Shown here one piece after another: positions 50,541-59,248 of a stretch of DNA of 62,000 nt. The stretch comes from Acanthaster planci (Eukaryota; Echinodermata; Asteroidea; Valvatida; Acanthasteridae): contig NW_019091539.1 in NCBI RefSeq assembly GCF_001949145.1, positions 39,319-101,318 on the forward strand. The letters are read 5' to 3'. The notes under the pieces are model-generated. The model did no database searches. It worked only from the letters and a program-made list of their open reading frames with translations, and was not told where the DNA came from. Position numbers and translations under genes: made by a program. Within the stretch, counting starts at the first letter, position 1, and every line of letters begins with the position of its first letter.

Positions 50541-51213
50541 AGATCACAAGTTGTCATGGCAACGTATCTTTAAAGAAAGATTACCTTCTGAGCACTTGGT
50601 CATTAATCGCTTGAGACCCAAAGGAATTCATTATTTGCATATTCACGAGGTTATCTAATATTCCGCTGTAAGGCGATTTGCAAAGGCTGTCATAATGCTT
50701 CAACATAACAGAATTACATGTTTATGGGAGCACGATTCGATGTTATAAAAGATTTTTCTTGATATTTTTCTTAACAACTGACAAATTGACAAATGAAGGG
50801 AATCATATCATCTTGAATTCAAGAAGTTGCAATGGAAAAGAAGTCCCTCGGTTATCATTATGTTACTCGATTAATATACAGTATGCTGCTTTGTCAAGTA
50901 TTAAGTTTCTTTCCTCTATTCAATTTATCAAAATCACGTCGTGACAGCAAAAGCTGCATTCAGTAGGCGCAGGAGAATTCCAGTGCCATCACAACTTATT
51001 TCTAATTACCCTTGAATACTGTCATATGGCATGCACAAATACCGAAATCAAAATAGCATCGCGAATTAATCGATATTCCATTCACTTTTCATGGATAATG
51101 GAGAGACATTCAAGGAAAATTATTTCGTAAAGCTTCCACGGCAAGAATGTCATTGTCAGTTTTATGCCACAGCTGTAATGACAATCCACTCTGTCATCTT
51201 CTTTTACTTGCAG
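50541..51213. other. Intron 1, end: AT-rich, with acceptor at 51212-51213
   Basis: The intron ends in CTTCTTTTACTTGCAG at 51198-51213, a normal polypyrimidine tract and acceptor. No other feature is seen. Confidence 0.6.
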
Positions 51214-51467
51214 GAAGTACACCCTCTTTTTCTACGTCTCGATGTCTCAGTAACCAACCAGGCCCATGTTATTAAAAGTCTTTTACAACGCAACGCTTGG
51301 TTCAACTTCTCCGTCGTAGCCAGTGAAGGGGAAGGGTCAGACGCATTTGTGCAGAGCCTCCGCGACCAGATTCAGACGCCCGGATGGAACATACGGCATG
51401 ATGTGCGGTTCTCAAGCGGAGAGGCAAGCAGTGGTCGATTCTTGAGAAACCTCGCCAACGACGATTC
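51214..51467 (+). CDS. GRIN3: GluN3-like receptor, exon 2: amino-terminal domain
   Basis: The exon encodes residues 141-224 plus two bases of codon 225. It follows CTTGCAG and ends at GATTC|GTGAGT. It opens with EVHPLFLRLDVSVTNQAHV, the (S/N)K-x-HP-x-FLR segment typical of NMDA receptor amino-terminal domains. It joins exon 1 (SNK|EVHP) without a gap and in phase 0, which argues against a missing exon in the 30-kb intron 1. NAWFNFSVV gives a possible N-glycosylation site (NFS). Confidence 0.88.
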
Positions 51468-51789
51468 GTGAGTTTGAATTGTGCAGACTATCGTTGTAGT
51501 GTCTTTGAGTCAAGACTATCTGTATTGCGTCTTGAGCGGAGACTATAATTGTATATTAATGAGTATCATTACATGCCCTCAAATGAAATCTTGCCGAACG
51601 CTTCTTTGCAATCAGAATAGATCATGAAAAGTCTCAATGTGTTGGTTGTTGTGGCTTGTTCTCGACAGAATTATCTTTCTTTGTCACGATGATTCAGTTC
51701 GGTTCAGTTCAAATACACATTCATTTCTATACTTATTAAGGGAAAAATTTTTCATACAGAAAAATTTATTTATACATTTATGTTAACCA
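51468..51789. other. Intron 2, first part
   Basis: Unremarkable AT-rich intron between the exon 2 donor and the antisense LINE fragment. A TTCGGTTCAGTTC direct repeat near 51696 is the only pattern seen. Confidence 0.5.
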
Positions 51790-52140
51790 CAGACTCACAA
51801 CACAGACAGAAAAAGTGAGGCAGTGCTTTTTATGCAGGTTAATCGATGGTTTGTTTAAGATGAGTTGTCTACTTATTGACATTCCAAATGGCTGTATCCA
51901 CATTGTGGTGCTTGCAAATTAAGACTGCAAACAGACAAAAAGAGGAATTAATATCATTAATACAAATAATAAAAATAAGAGGACTTGACACGCCCCCTTG
52001 GGGACTCCGCGTTTGAAGAATGATGAGAATTGTAAAACAAACTATTGGATAACCCCGAAAGTGTCTAAAGTCAGTCCTCGTGCACTTAACAGATCCACGA
52101 TAATGTCAAATTGGGAACCCTTTGTGGAAACTCTCTGTGC
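51790..52140 (-). mobile_element. Antisense LINE reverse transcriptase fragment filling intron 2
   Basis: Read on the minus strand with frame changes, it gives STKGSQFDIIVDLLSARGL (compare the LSKAFDT-x-x-H-x-x-LL block of LINE reverse transcriptases). SSFFKRGVPKGACQ then stands in for GVPQGS. LLFLLF is followed, after a frameshift, by INDINSSF, and DTAIWNVN takes the place of the ADDTAIW catalytic box. The order and spacing fit non-LTR reverse transcriptase blocks. It carries stops and frameshifts and is dead. Its edge lies within about 40 bases of the exon 3 acceptor (52175). Confidence 0.7.
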
Positions 52141-52175
52141 ATTTAACAGTAAAAATTTGTACTTCTTGCTTTCAG

Positions 52176-52505
52176 CTATGTCGTGATGGTTCTCCATTGC
52201 TCCCCACAAGAAGCACAAAACGTATTCCGTGCAGCCAGCGAATTCAAACTCCTGGGCAAAGGTCACGCCCTCATCGGTACAGAGTCCTTAGCAACCAGTG
52301 ATCCCAACATCCTGAAGGACTATCCAACAGGTCTCCTGATTGTCAAACACTATGACACGGCTCCTCTTAGGGACCACCTTTACGATGCATTTACATTGGT
52401 TGCCCGATCAGCACAGAGGCTTAAGTGGGACGGGGATACCAGAAATATCTCCTGCTGGACTGGGCCAGACAGTAATCAGCTGGAGTATGCAAACAACTTC
52501 TACAG
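52176..52505 (+). CDS. GRIN3: GluN3-like receptor, exon 3: end of amino-terminal domain core
   Basis: The exon encodes the last base of codon 225, residues 226-334 and two bases of codon 335. Its acceptor is TTGCTTTCAG and its donor TACAG|GTAAGG. The segment YVVMVLHCSPQEAQNVFRAA corresponds to the second lobe, where the chain reports on ligand or interface state. The stretch IGTESLATSD fits the GluN3-type W-x-x-G(D/T) strand. NIS before C318 is a possible glycosylation site, and C318 is the likely disulfide partner of C93/C94. The phase-2 junctions on both sides restore Ser codons exactly. Confidence 0.87.
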
Positions 52506-53200
52506 GTAAGGCATATGAATCCTTTCCGGAAGCGAATCTCTATTCAAAGTGGCGATTTTAAAACTATAAGTGAATAATACTCATGAGATTCACTCTAAAG
52601 CGACAAACTGGGTAGTTAACAAGTAGACAGAGAAAAAAAGATCCCATAGTTGCTTTGCTCCTTTGACACGAAATTGCTTTCATAACATCGTTCCTTTTAA
52701 TTTACATCCATGATAGTGCAGAGTGCATAACTGATCATGACCAGAGACATAACACCTCACTATCCAACTTTCAGTTTTAAGACAGACAGTGATTGTTAAA
52801 TGATCACCTGTAAGACTTGACAATGTTGCACTTAAACATAAGTGACAGGCCAGTTGTCATAAAAATGTTTTGCATCTTGAACCCAAAAAGTCCGTGTTGA
52901 CAGTCTCGATTATTCTCGATCTCGTCTCAGTGTTATCGTTTTGAGGTCTGTGAGGAAAGGAGAAAGGATCTAAAAGGCATAGCTTCCATCCTGCAGTGTC
53001 CAATTATTTTCTCAAAGTTTATAAATTTGTTTTCCAAATATTTCGAACGTTCCGTTAAGTATTACGCCCTTCATCTACTCTGAAAATGAGATTCTCACAA
53101 GTTAAGAAGTCCAAACATTCTTTGGCCCAAAAGCTTCATTCTTAAAGTGCAAGTTTTTGTTAAATCATAGTTAAGAAACATCTTCTTGTTGTCTTGACAG
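52506..53200. other. Intron 3
   Basis: A 695-base intron with GTAAGG donor and TTGTTGTCTTGACAG acceptor. No repeat or nested gene is recognised. Confidence 0.7.
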
Positions 53201-54245
53201 CACGATGACTAACACAAGCCTTAAGGGTAAAATCGGCAATATTCTGTTCGACCAAAATGGCGACCTCCGCGATTCCTCTTACCACATCATGAACCTGATC
53301 GAAAACTCGTCTGGGATACCTGCCTGGAAAGAAGTTGGGTCTTGGAAGAAGGGGTCAATGAATCTGGACACTGTGGTGTGGCCTGGTAACACAATGGTTA
53401 TGCCAGTTGGGGTTGACACTCACAAGCTCATCATTGCTACCAACACGGAGAAACCTTTCATATTCTACAGTGAGTCTAATGGCATCGAGGGTGAGTGTAC
53501 CACTGGGGTTCAGTGCCTTATGGCAAAGAGAAACAGTGATCGTAGAGACCTGGAAAAGGCATTCGAAGAGTTCCGTCGGAGGCCTGACGGCGGCAACTAT
53601 TCGGCTGATCTGCGCTGCTGCACGGGGCTGTGTGTGGACCTAATCGAACGCATGAGCCAAGATCTAAACTTCAAGTACGATCTGTACCTAGTGGCAGATG
53701 AAAACCACGGAGCCGTTGAGAATGGAACTTGGAATGGGATGGTGGGGGATCTGATTAACAGCAAAGCTGATGCTGCCATCTCATCCTTCAGCATTACCCG
53801 AGAGCGAAGCACTGTCATTGACTTCACAGCTCCCTTCTTCCACTCCGGCTTCTCTACTTTAGTAGCTAAAAGACAGAGGAAGCAGACGTTGGGTGCCTTC
53901 CTCGCACCCCTTCACCCTAATGTCTGGATGCTGATTTTCGCCTCAGCAATCGTAATGGCTGTCTGTCTGACTATCTCTGAGTGGAACAGTCCCTATGGCT
54001 TGCATCCCCGAGGACGAAATCGAAACAGCACCTTCAGCTTCCCCTCGGCACTGACCATCACTTTCGCCATCCTCTTCTCCAACACAATTAAGACCAAACC
54101 TCCAAAGTGCATGACGAGTCGGATGTTGCTCAATGTCTGGGGAGGTTTTTCCCTCATCTTCTTTTCGAGCTACACTGCTAACCTGGCTGCCTTTCTTGCC
54201 GGTCAAATGTCGTACCTCAGTATTGAAGATATCAATGATCCCAAG
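53201..54245 (+). CDS. GRIN3: GluN3-like receptor, exon 4: S1 ligand half, M1, pore loop, M3
   Basis: This large exon encodes residues 336-683 and ends in phase 0 at GATCCCAAG|GTAAAA. Residues 336-405 finish the amino-terminal domain. S1 begins near HKLIIATNTEKPF (about 409). The NMDA-type cysteine cluster (C434, C440, CC at 474-475, C479) is present. Ligand-contact positions are H504, S530, S532 and R537. M1 spans about 576-596, the pore helix and loop about 612-631, and M3 about 644-669, ending in the gate motif SYTANLAAF (658-666). At the Q/R/N site the residues are S628-N629, where vertebrate GluN3 has G-R and GluN2 has N-N. Without splicing the frame would run 43 codons into intron 4. 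Confidence 0.93.
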
Positions 54246-54360
54246 GTAAAATTAGTTGCATTCTCCTCTTTTGTGGTACGCCCCCTTGTGACACCATTGT
54301 GTGATCTTTTATCTCCTGACTGGTGGTCTCTACGCTTGAACAAGATAGAGAGCCTATTAT

Positions 54361-54675
54361 ATGGAGTGCAAAATTAACGTTTAATCTGCGTATACAGATA
54401 TCTCTATACATAGACGAATAGAGATATCTCTATTAGGAATAGAGGTATCTCTATTGATAACAGAGGTTATCTCTATTGCGCTTCCGAGGTCAGCAGGTCG
54501 CCCTCGACGTTTTCTGTTGAAAAATCTATTATCTTGAGACTCAATGAAACTTTGTGCGTGACTTTACAATGACCTTTCCGTTGACCCAGTGTGCAGGACC
54601 GGAAACATAACAGAGATATCTCTATTAGGAATAGAGATTTCTGTACGCGGATAATGTAAACTTTGCGCGCCATAC
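54361..54675. mobile_element. MITE with TATTAT target duplication in intron 4
   Basis: A 315-bp element is flanked on both sides by TATTAT (54355-54360 and 54676-54681), a plausible 6-bp target-site duplication. The first about 75 bases and the reverse complement of the last 75 match imperfectly (ATGGAGTGCAAA against TATGGCGCGCAAA, then GCGTA-ACAG and ATCTCTAT). Copies of the palindrome GAGATATCTC and its variants recur six or seven times. There is no coding capacity. It begins only 115 bases after the exon 4 donor. Confidence 0.65.
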
Positions 54676-54734
54676 TATTATTAAGAGCCCCTTAGAGGTA
54701 TCTCTAAGCCCCTATTATTAAGAGCCCCTTAGAG
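54676..54734 (+). repeat. 22-bp direct repeat with an internal palindrome
   Basis: TATTATTAAGAGCCCCTTAG (with AG following) occurs at 54676-54697 and again at 54713-54734. Between them is the inverted repeat CTTAGAG-4 nt-CTCTAAG. The first copy supplies the right-hand target duplication of the adjacent MITE. Confidence 0.7.
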
Positions 54735-54827
54735 CGGCACTCTGGTCACCTCTCTAAGTTGTCCCCAAAACTATAAATGATGAGAAGGGGTCATCCTTAA
54801 CCCAGATCTGTCGTTGATGTTGTTCCT

Positions 54828-54860
54828 GTTGTTGTTGTTGTTGTCGTCGTTGTTGTTGTC
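54828..54860 (+). repeat. (GTT)n microsatellite
   Basis: About eleven GTT/GTC triplets in intron 4. Confidence 0.85.
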
Positions 54861-56748
54861 ATTTATTTTGGGGAGGATTTTCTGTTTGTTTGTCTTTCAC
54901 AAAGTGAACTAGTTACCCACAGTATTTTTGTATGTTTTCAATATCGTCTGCTTTAAAGTTTGTCCTTCCAGGTGACTCCTGTCTACTTACCTTTCCCCCC
55001 ATGCATAGGGATGTTTGCCCCGCCTGCTTTGTTTTTCCTCGGTTTAGGCATATTCCGAACTTGTCCTCCCCATTTCAAAGGTTCATACATTCTCTTTATC
55101 TCTTAATGAATTGTATCCTTTTGCCTCACCTACCTAGAATACAGTCGTAACATACAAAATACACATGTATCATATTAGTGGAGATGCATCTCAAGCCATA
55201 CGGCAATTTAAACGCAAGCTTTAGGTAGTTGTACTTCACACAATTAGAAGACTGCAACTCCTGTTGTTTTTTGTTTGTTTGATTTGTTCTGTTTTTGCTG
55301 TGCTGCACTTCAAGTGTGCCTCGTTTGATTCGGATTTTTTTGTAATTTTATCTTTATGTGTTTACTTTTTTTTGAGTGATTCAAGTAACAGAGATAAATT
55401 TTGAAGTGGAGATTTATTTAGTAGAGTGTAAGAATTACTCTTAGCAATCTCTTATTGATGAGGGGCAACCAAGTACGATAAAAAGGTTTACATGGCCAGC
55501 CAAATTTGTTCTGAACTGATCTCATTGAGAATGTCGGGCATAATTATTATCTCAAAATCAGCTGAAATAGCAAGATCATGCACTCGTCTTTGCTTTTTCA
55601 GTAAATAGCAATTACGGCGAACCTAGGCGAGTAATTAAATTCCCGAGGGTAAGCATGGTGTGACTTGATGAAAGCAGTATCATCGTAAACACCTTGCGTT
55701 AGTTTTCCTGAGCAGCTCGCTATGCGTCTTGGTGACGTTCAAATATTTTGTATTATAACGTAATGTTAATGCACCTTTCAATATTTTCTGTTTTGGCCTT
55801 ACCTTTCAGTATCCAGTCTTTAAACATAAAGGCAAACGGTTTGAAGAGGTGATGTAATTTCTGTCAATATCAATGAACACTTTTACAATGACTGGAATAT
55901 TGGGAGTACACTTCGCGTCAACCAACGGTACTTGCTCACTCAACAGGGCGATAGAGAATTCTGCTTCTAAAAACATCAAAAACCAAGGACGATTTTTGTA
56001 ACAATGCCTAATGAAATGTTGATTAATGAGAGCAAAAGAAGAAGAGCGAACCACGGTTGTTTATTTATTTTCGGATTTCGACATCGAAGCGAAAGAAAGA
56101 AGCAGGTGGGTTCAATGAACGTCGAGGCAAAAATTGATTTCCCGGATGCGATTTCGATCTGGAAACCTCCATGAACCAAGGGCTTCGCAAACAACTGGGA
56201 GTTTGAGACGGTAGAGGGGGAGGGAGAGAGCAGTAGTTATAATTGAGATATTTTGTAAAATGGGTGTAATGAAGCCAGGCTCAAAATGCCATTGTGGAAA
56301 ATGCGCGTGTGCCTTTTGGGTGACGGTGGGCTTTTTTACAAACAATTATTCGCTTGCGTGAGACCTATCACATAAATGAATAAATTTAAAGCAACAAGGG
56401 AAATTTTTATAAGGATTTACTCTCCACACACATATGTTGACGTGGTAGTTAGTCTGAATCCAAGAAAGTGTTTCTATTCTGCCAAAAGGTTGAATTTCTT
56501 TCAGTGGAAAACAATCACCTTCAATTTTGAAATCATGGCTCTGAAGGATTATTTTAAACCGAAGTGAAGTAACCTCTTGCAGCAGTTAACTGCGGGGAAA
56601 AATGCTGACAGCTGCGCGGGCATAGTTGCTTCGTATCACATTATTCATTTGCTTTTCCTGGCCTCCAGTTAGCTCATAGATTCACATTTCAGACGGTAAC
56701 ATTACAAACTAATGTGCCCTGAAGTCTTGCATGATATGCTTACTGTAT
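54861..56748. other. Intron 4, middle part: nothing recognised
   Basis: AT-rich with T-runs. Short minus-strand frames at 55806-56345 show no domain. Confidence 0.5.
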
Positions 56749-56820
56749 CACAACCAACCTGGGATTCGAACTCAGGTTTGTGATTAGAAATTGCAATAGC
56801 TTTAGACTAGGCCACGACAG
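56749..56820 (-). repeat. tRNA-derived SINE head
   Basis: On the minus strand, an A-box-like TGGCCTAGTCTAAAG (56815-56801) is followed after about 27 bases by a good B box, GAGTTCGAATCCC (56773-56761). A T-arm-like stem (CCTGAG/CCCAGG) is present. The acceptor and anticodon stems do not fold well, so this is a tRNA-like retroposon promoter and not a functional tRNA. The SINE body would extend to lower coordinates and is not delimited. Confidence 0.55.
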
Positions 56821-59102
56821 TTTGAATATTTTTCTTATTCAAAGCGCAAAATGAAGTGAACCACACATTAGCAGTAAAATTTGAACATATCCATAAGAAG
56901 GGGTAAAGCTACCAGTTTTTGCTTTGTCATTTTGGTGGACCTACGTGTTCTAATCTCTTAGATTACTTCCAAACCAAATGAAACGACCTCGGATACAGGT
57001 GACCAAAGTATCCGGGTTTGTCAGAGGGCAAGCTAACAATGCATACATTGGTCGTCCGAGGCCGATTTCCTCGCTTGATTCTGTACACTGCTGACAGTAT
57101 TATGTCAGAATGCGTTGCAGTTTCAGCGGGTTCTCTTTTAGGTCCTTTTGGCGTTCTATACGAGGACAACGGCTCATGCTCTTACAACGACCTAGAAAAT
57201 CATACTCAAGATTTCATTAAATATCATCTGGAATTTCAGACATCAGCATATCTTATTTGCTCTCCACTTGTTCACAATTCACGCCATTGGTTTTAAAGCA
57301 CTTGAATGTTGGAGATGACAAGTCAAGAGTTAATATGAAACCTTAGACTTGCCTACATCAGACATTCGTCCGCATCAAATTTCAATATTGACGGTAAGGA
57401 AGGTTGGTATCTATATTCACACGTAGTCTACATGTAGTAATCCAAAAACAGTTTCCATGAAGATCAATGTTGGAAGTAGGATAGTTTACTATTGGAAAAT
57501 GAAGCACATTTCCTCCCTTCTCGTGGGTTGCGCTGTCTTACAGGACAACAGAATGTTGATATCTATCTAGAACAAAACACAGATTAGGATTTCACTCCTG
57601 TGAACAAGGTCCTTATAATACTACCAGCCAAAGACAAAGTTTTCTCTCCTTCTGGTTATGTTTCTTTTGTTCTTCTATATAAGAGCCAGTAGAGTGGGTT
57701 GTTGCTTGCGTCAGCGTATGGCACAACAGTGACATCTGTCGGGAAATCGAAGTTGCTGTACGTGTGACATTTTTGGCGATGTGTCAAGGCAGGGTTGATC
57801 AGGTGCAACAAGGTTGAATGGCTGAGGGGAGACGGGTGTTTTTGCCGTGAGAAAAATGTACAGATTGATCAACTTCCATGGTTTATTTAGCACGTTGTGA
57901 TGGGAGTGTATATGCCCACAGGGTGACGTCAGGGAGTTGCACTTTTCGCACAATCAAGGTAAACAAAAAACTAATAGTAGTAAATAAGGTGCAATCTTGC
58001 ATTCCGCACATGAAGTATTGAACACGCAACATTAAATGTAAATCACGAAATAAAAACAAACGGATAAAGCTGAAAACTGACGCAAAAATCAAATTGTTTG
58101 ACAAAATTTAAAACATCCGGTCCAAAGACAAATGTATAGAAACATGGAATGGAAAGATTTTTAGACAAAAGTCCAAGATGATAAGAGATGCTATCAGTTA
58201 ACAAAAATCTTCTGCAAGACATTTATTTTAATCAAGCAGTGAATGGAGTCGACCGAAAAAAGAAATGGATAAGGCTACCAGTAGATCTGAACCGGAGAAA
58301 AGTGTCTCTTACTTTTGTTGATGTAACTTGTTCTTGTCAGCCGTTTCCTATATACGAAATTGTGGATGTATGTGTTTCATTGAGATGGATTGATTAGTTC
58401 ACTGTCAAACATCTACTTTATTATGTACTAATGGCAAAATGTTCACTCCGCTCCCCAAACGGCACGTTGAATTTTCACTGCAAATTGTTCCTTCCCTCTC
58501 CAGACAACTACTCCTTGGCGAGATGCCCTCTGTTAAAAATGCAGAGTCACAATATTTGGCGGGAAATATCCGGGGGGGAAATGTGCACAGAATTTGAGTA
58601 AGATGTTCGCTGAGGCTAGCACGTTATGCAGGAGCATGATTACAGGGCAAACGCCAGCCAAAACATTATTGGATAAACCGAGTATTTAACCCTTCGTATA
58701 TAGTCCTGGTTCTGATTACAAAAATGGCCGTCGACACTTGGTTTTTTACCGCTCAGGGACGACATCGTCCGTTGATTAAACTCCTTTGGGATGGGAATAT
58801 GGGCTGGTTGCTGTCCAAATGCTATACGATTTTCATCAAAAGTCACCAATTAAATATGCGTGTCTTTCAAACGTAAAAGACCGGTAAGGTTTCCATGCTA
58901 GACGCAATGTGTCACAGAAAATTTATCACTTCACTTCTCGATTCAAAATGAAGCAAGCTGAGTATTAGATGCTGTAGTTACACTCCAGTATGCAGGATTT
59001 AGTTACAATCCAGTATACAGATCTCAAACTTAATCCCCGCCACAGTTTTTACCCAAAGTGTTGGAATCTATTGTTTGTCGAGAATTCAAACTCTGCTTTC
59101 AG
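56821..59102. other. Intron 4, end part
   Basis: No gene is recognised. A full E2F-consensus word, TTTGGCGGGAAA, occurs at 58555-58566. The intron ends in AACTCTGCTTTCAG before exon 5. Confidence 0.5.
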
Positions 59103-59248
59103 TTGAAGAATCCTACATCGGAGATCACTATCGGAACAGTGACGGGAAGCAGTATACAAAACTACCTCCGAAGCCTCAATCCTAACCTAGACGCCTTCAT
59201 GGAGAACTACATACAGCACAGCACGGAACAGGCGATAGATAACCTCAA
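59103..59248 (+). CDS. GRIN3: GluN3-like receptor, exon 5: start of S2 ligand half
   Basis: The exon encodes residues 684-731 plus two bases, with acceptor TGCTTTCAG and donor CTCAA|GTAAGT. ITIGTVTGSSIQNYLRS (691-707) matches the start of the S2 lobe, in which G-S-S carries the ligand-contacting serine (S700). I701 replaces the threonine that holds the glutamate side chain in GluN2. The exon joins exon 4 in frame (INDPK|LKNPT). The rest of S2 (with the conserved Asp), M4 and the tail must be encoded beyond the window. Confidence 0.85.

Larger units (their letters stand above)
20643..59248 (+). other. GRIN3: GluN3-like NMDA receptor gene, 5' part (five exons, runs off window)
   Basis: The transcript joins 20643-21062, 51214-51467, 52176-52505, 53201-54245 and 59103-59248. 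All introns are GT..AG, with phases 0, 2, 2 and 0; the last exon ends in phase 2. The joined frame of about 732 residues reads signal peptide, amino-terminal domain, S1, M1, pore loop, M3 and the start of S2. The assignment to GluN3 rather than GluN1 or GluN2 rests on GAFLAPLH before M1, SPYGLHPRGRNRN after it, KPPKC between pore and M3, and the SFSI ligand motif. Family knowledge: these are subunits of tetrameric cation channels at the neuronal plasma membrane, and GluN3 binds glycine. The rest of S2, M4 and the cytoplasmic tail must lie past 62000; no exon for them was found in 59249-62000. Confidence 0.9.

Noticed and set aside
47935-52938. Shared 15-mer GTCTCAGTGTTATCG at 47935 and 52924
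   Set aside because: One or two such 15-base coincidences are expected by chance in 62 kb.
54246-54377. 43-codon continuation of the receptor frame past exon 4
   Set aside because: A good donor (AAG|GTAAAA) precedes it, and exon 5 continues the S2 domain in frame, while the extension has no glutamate receptor similarity.
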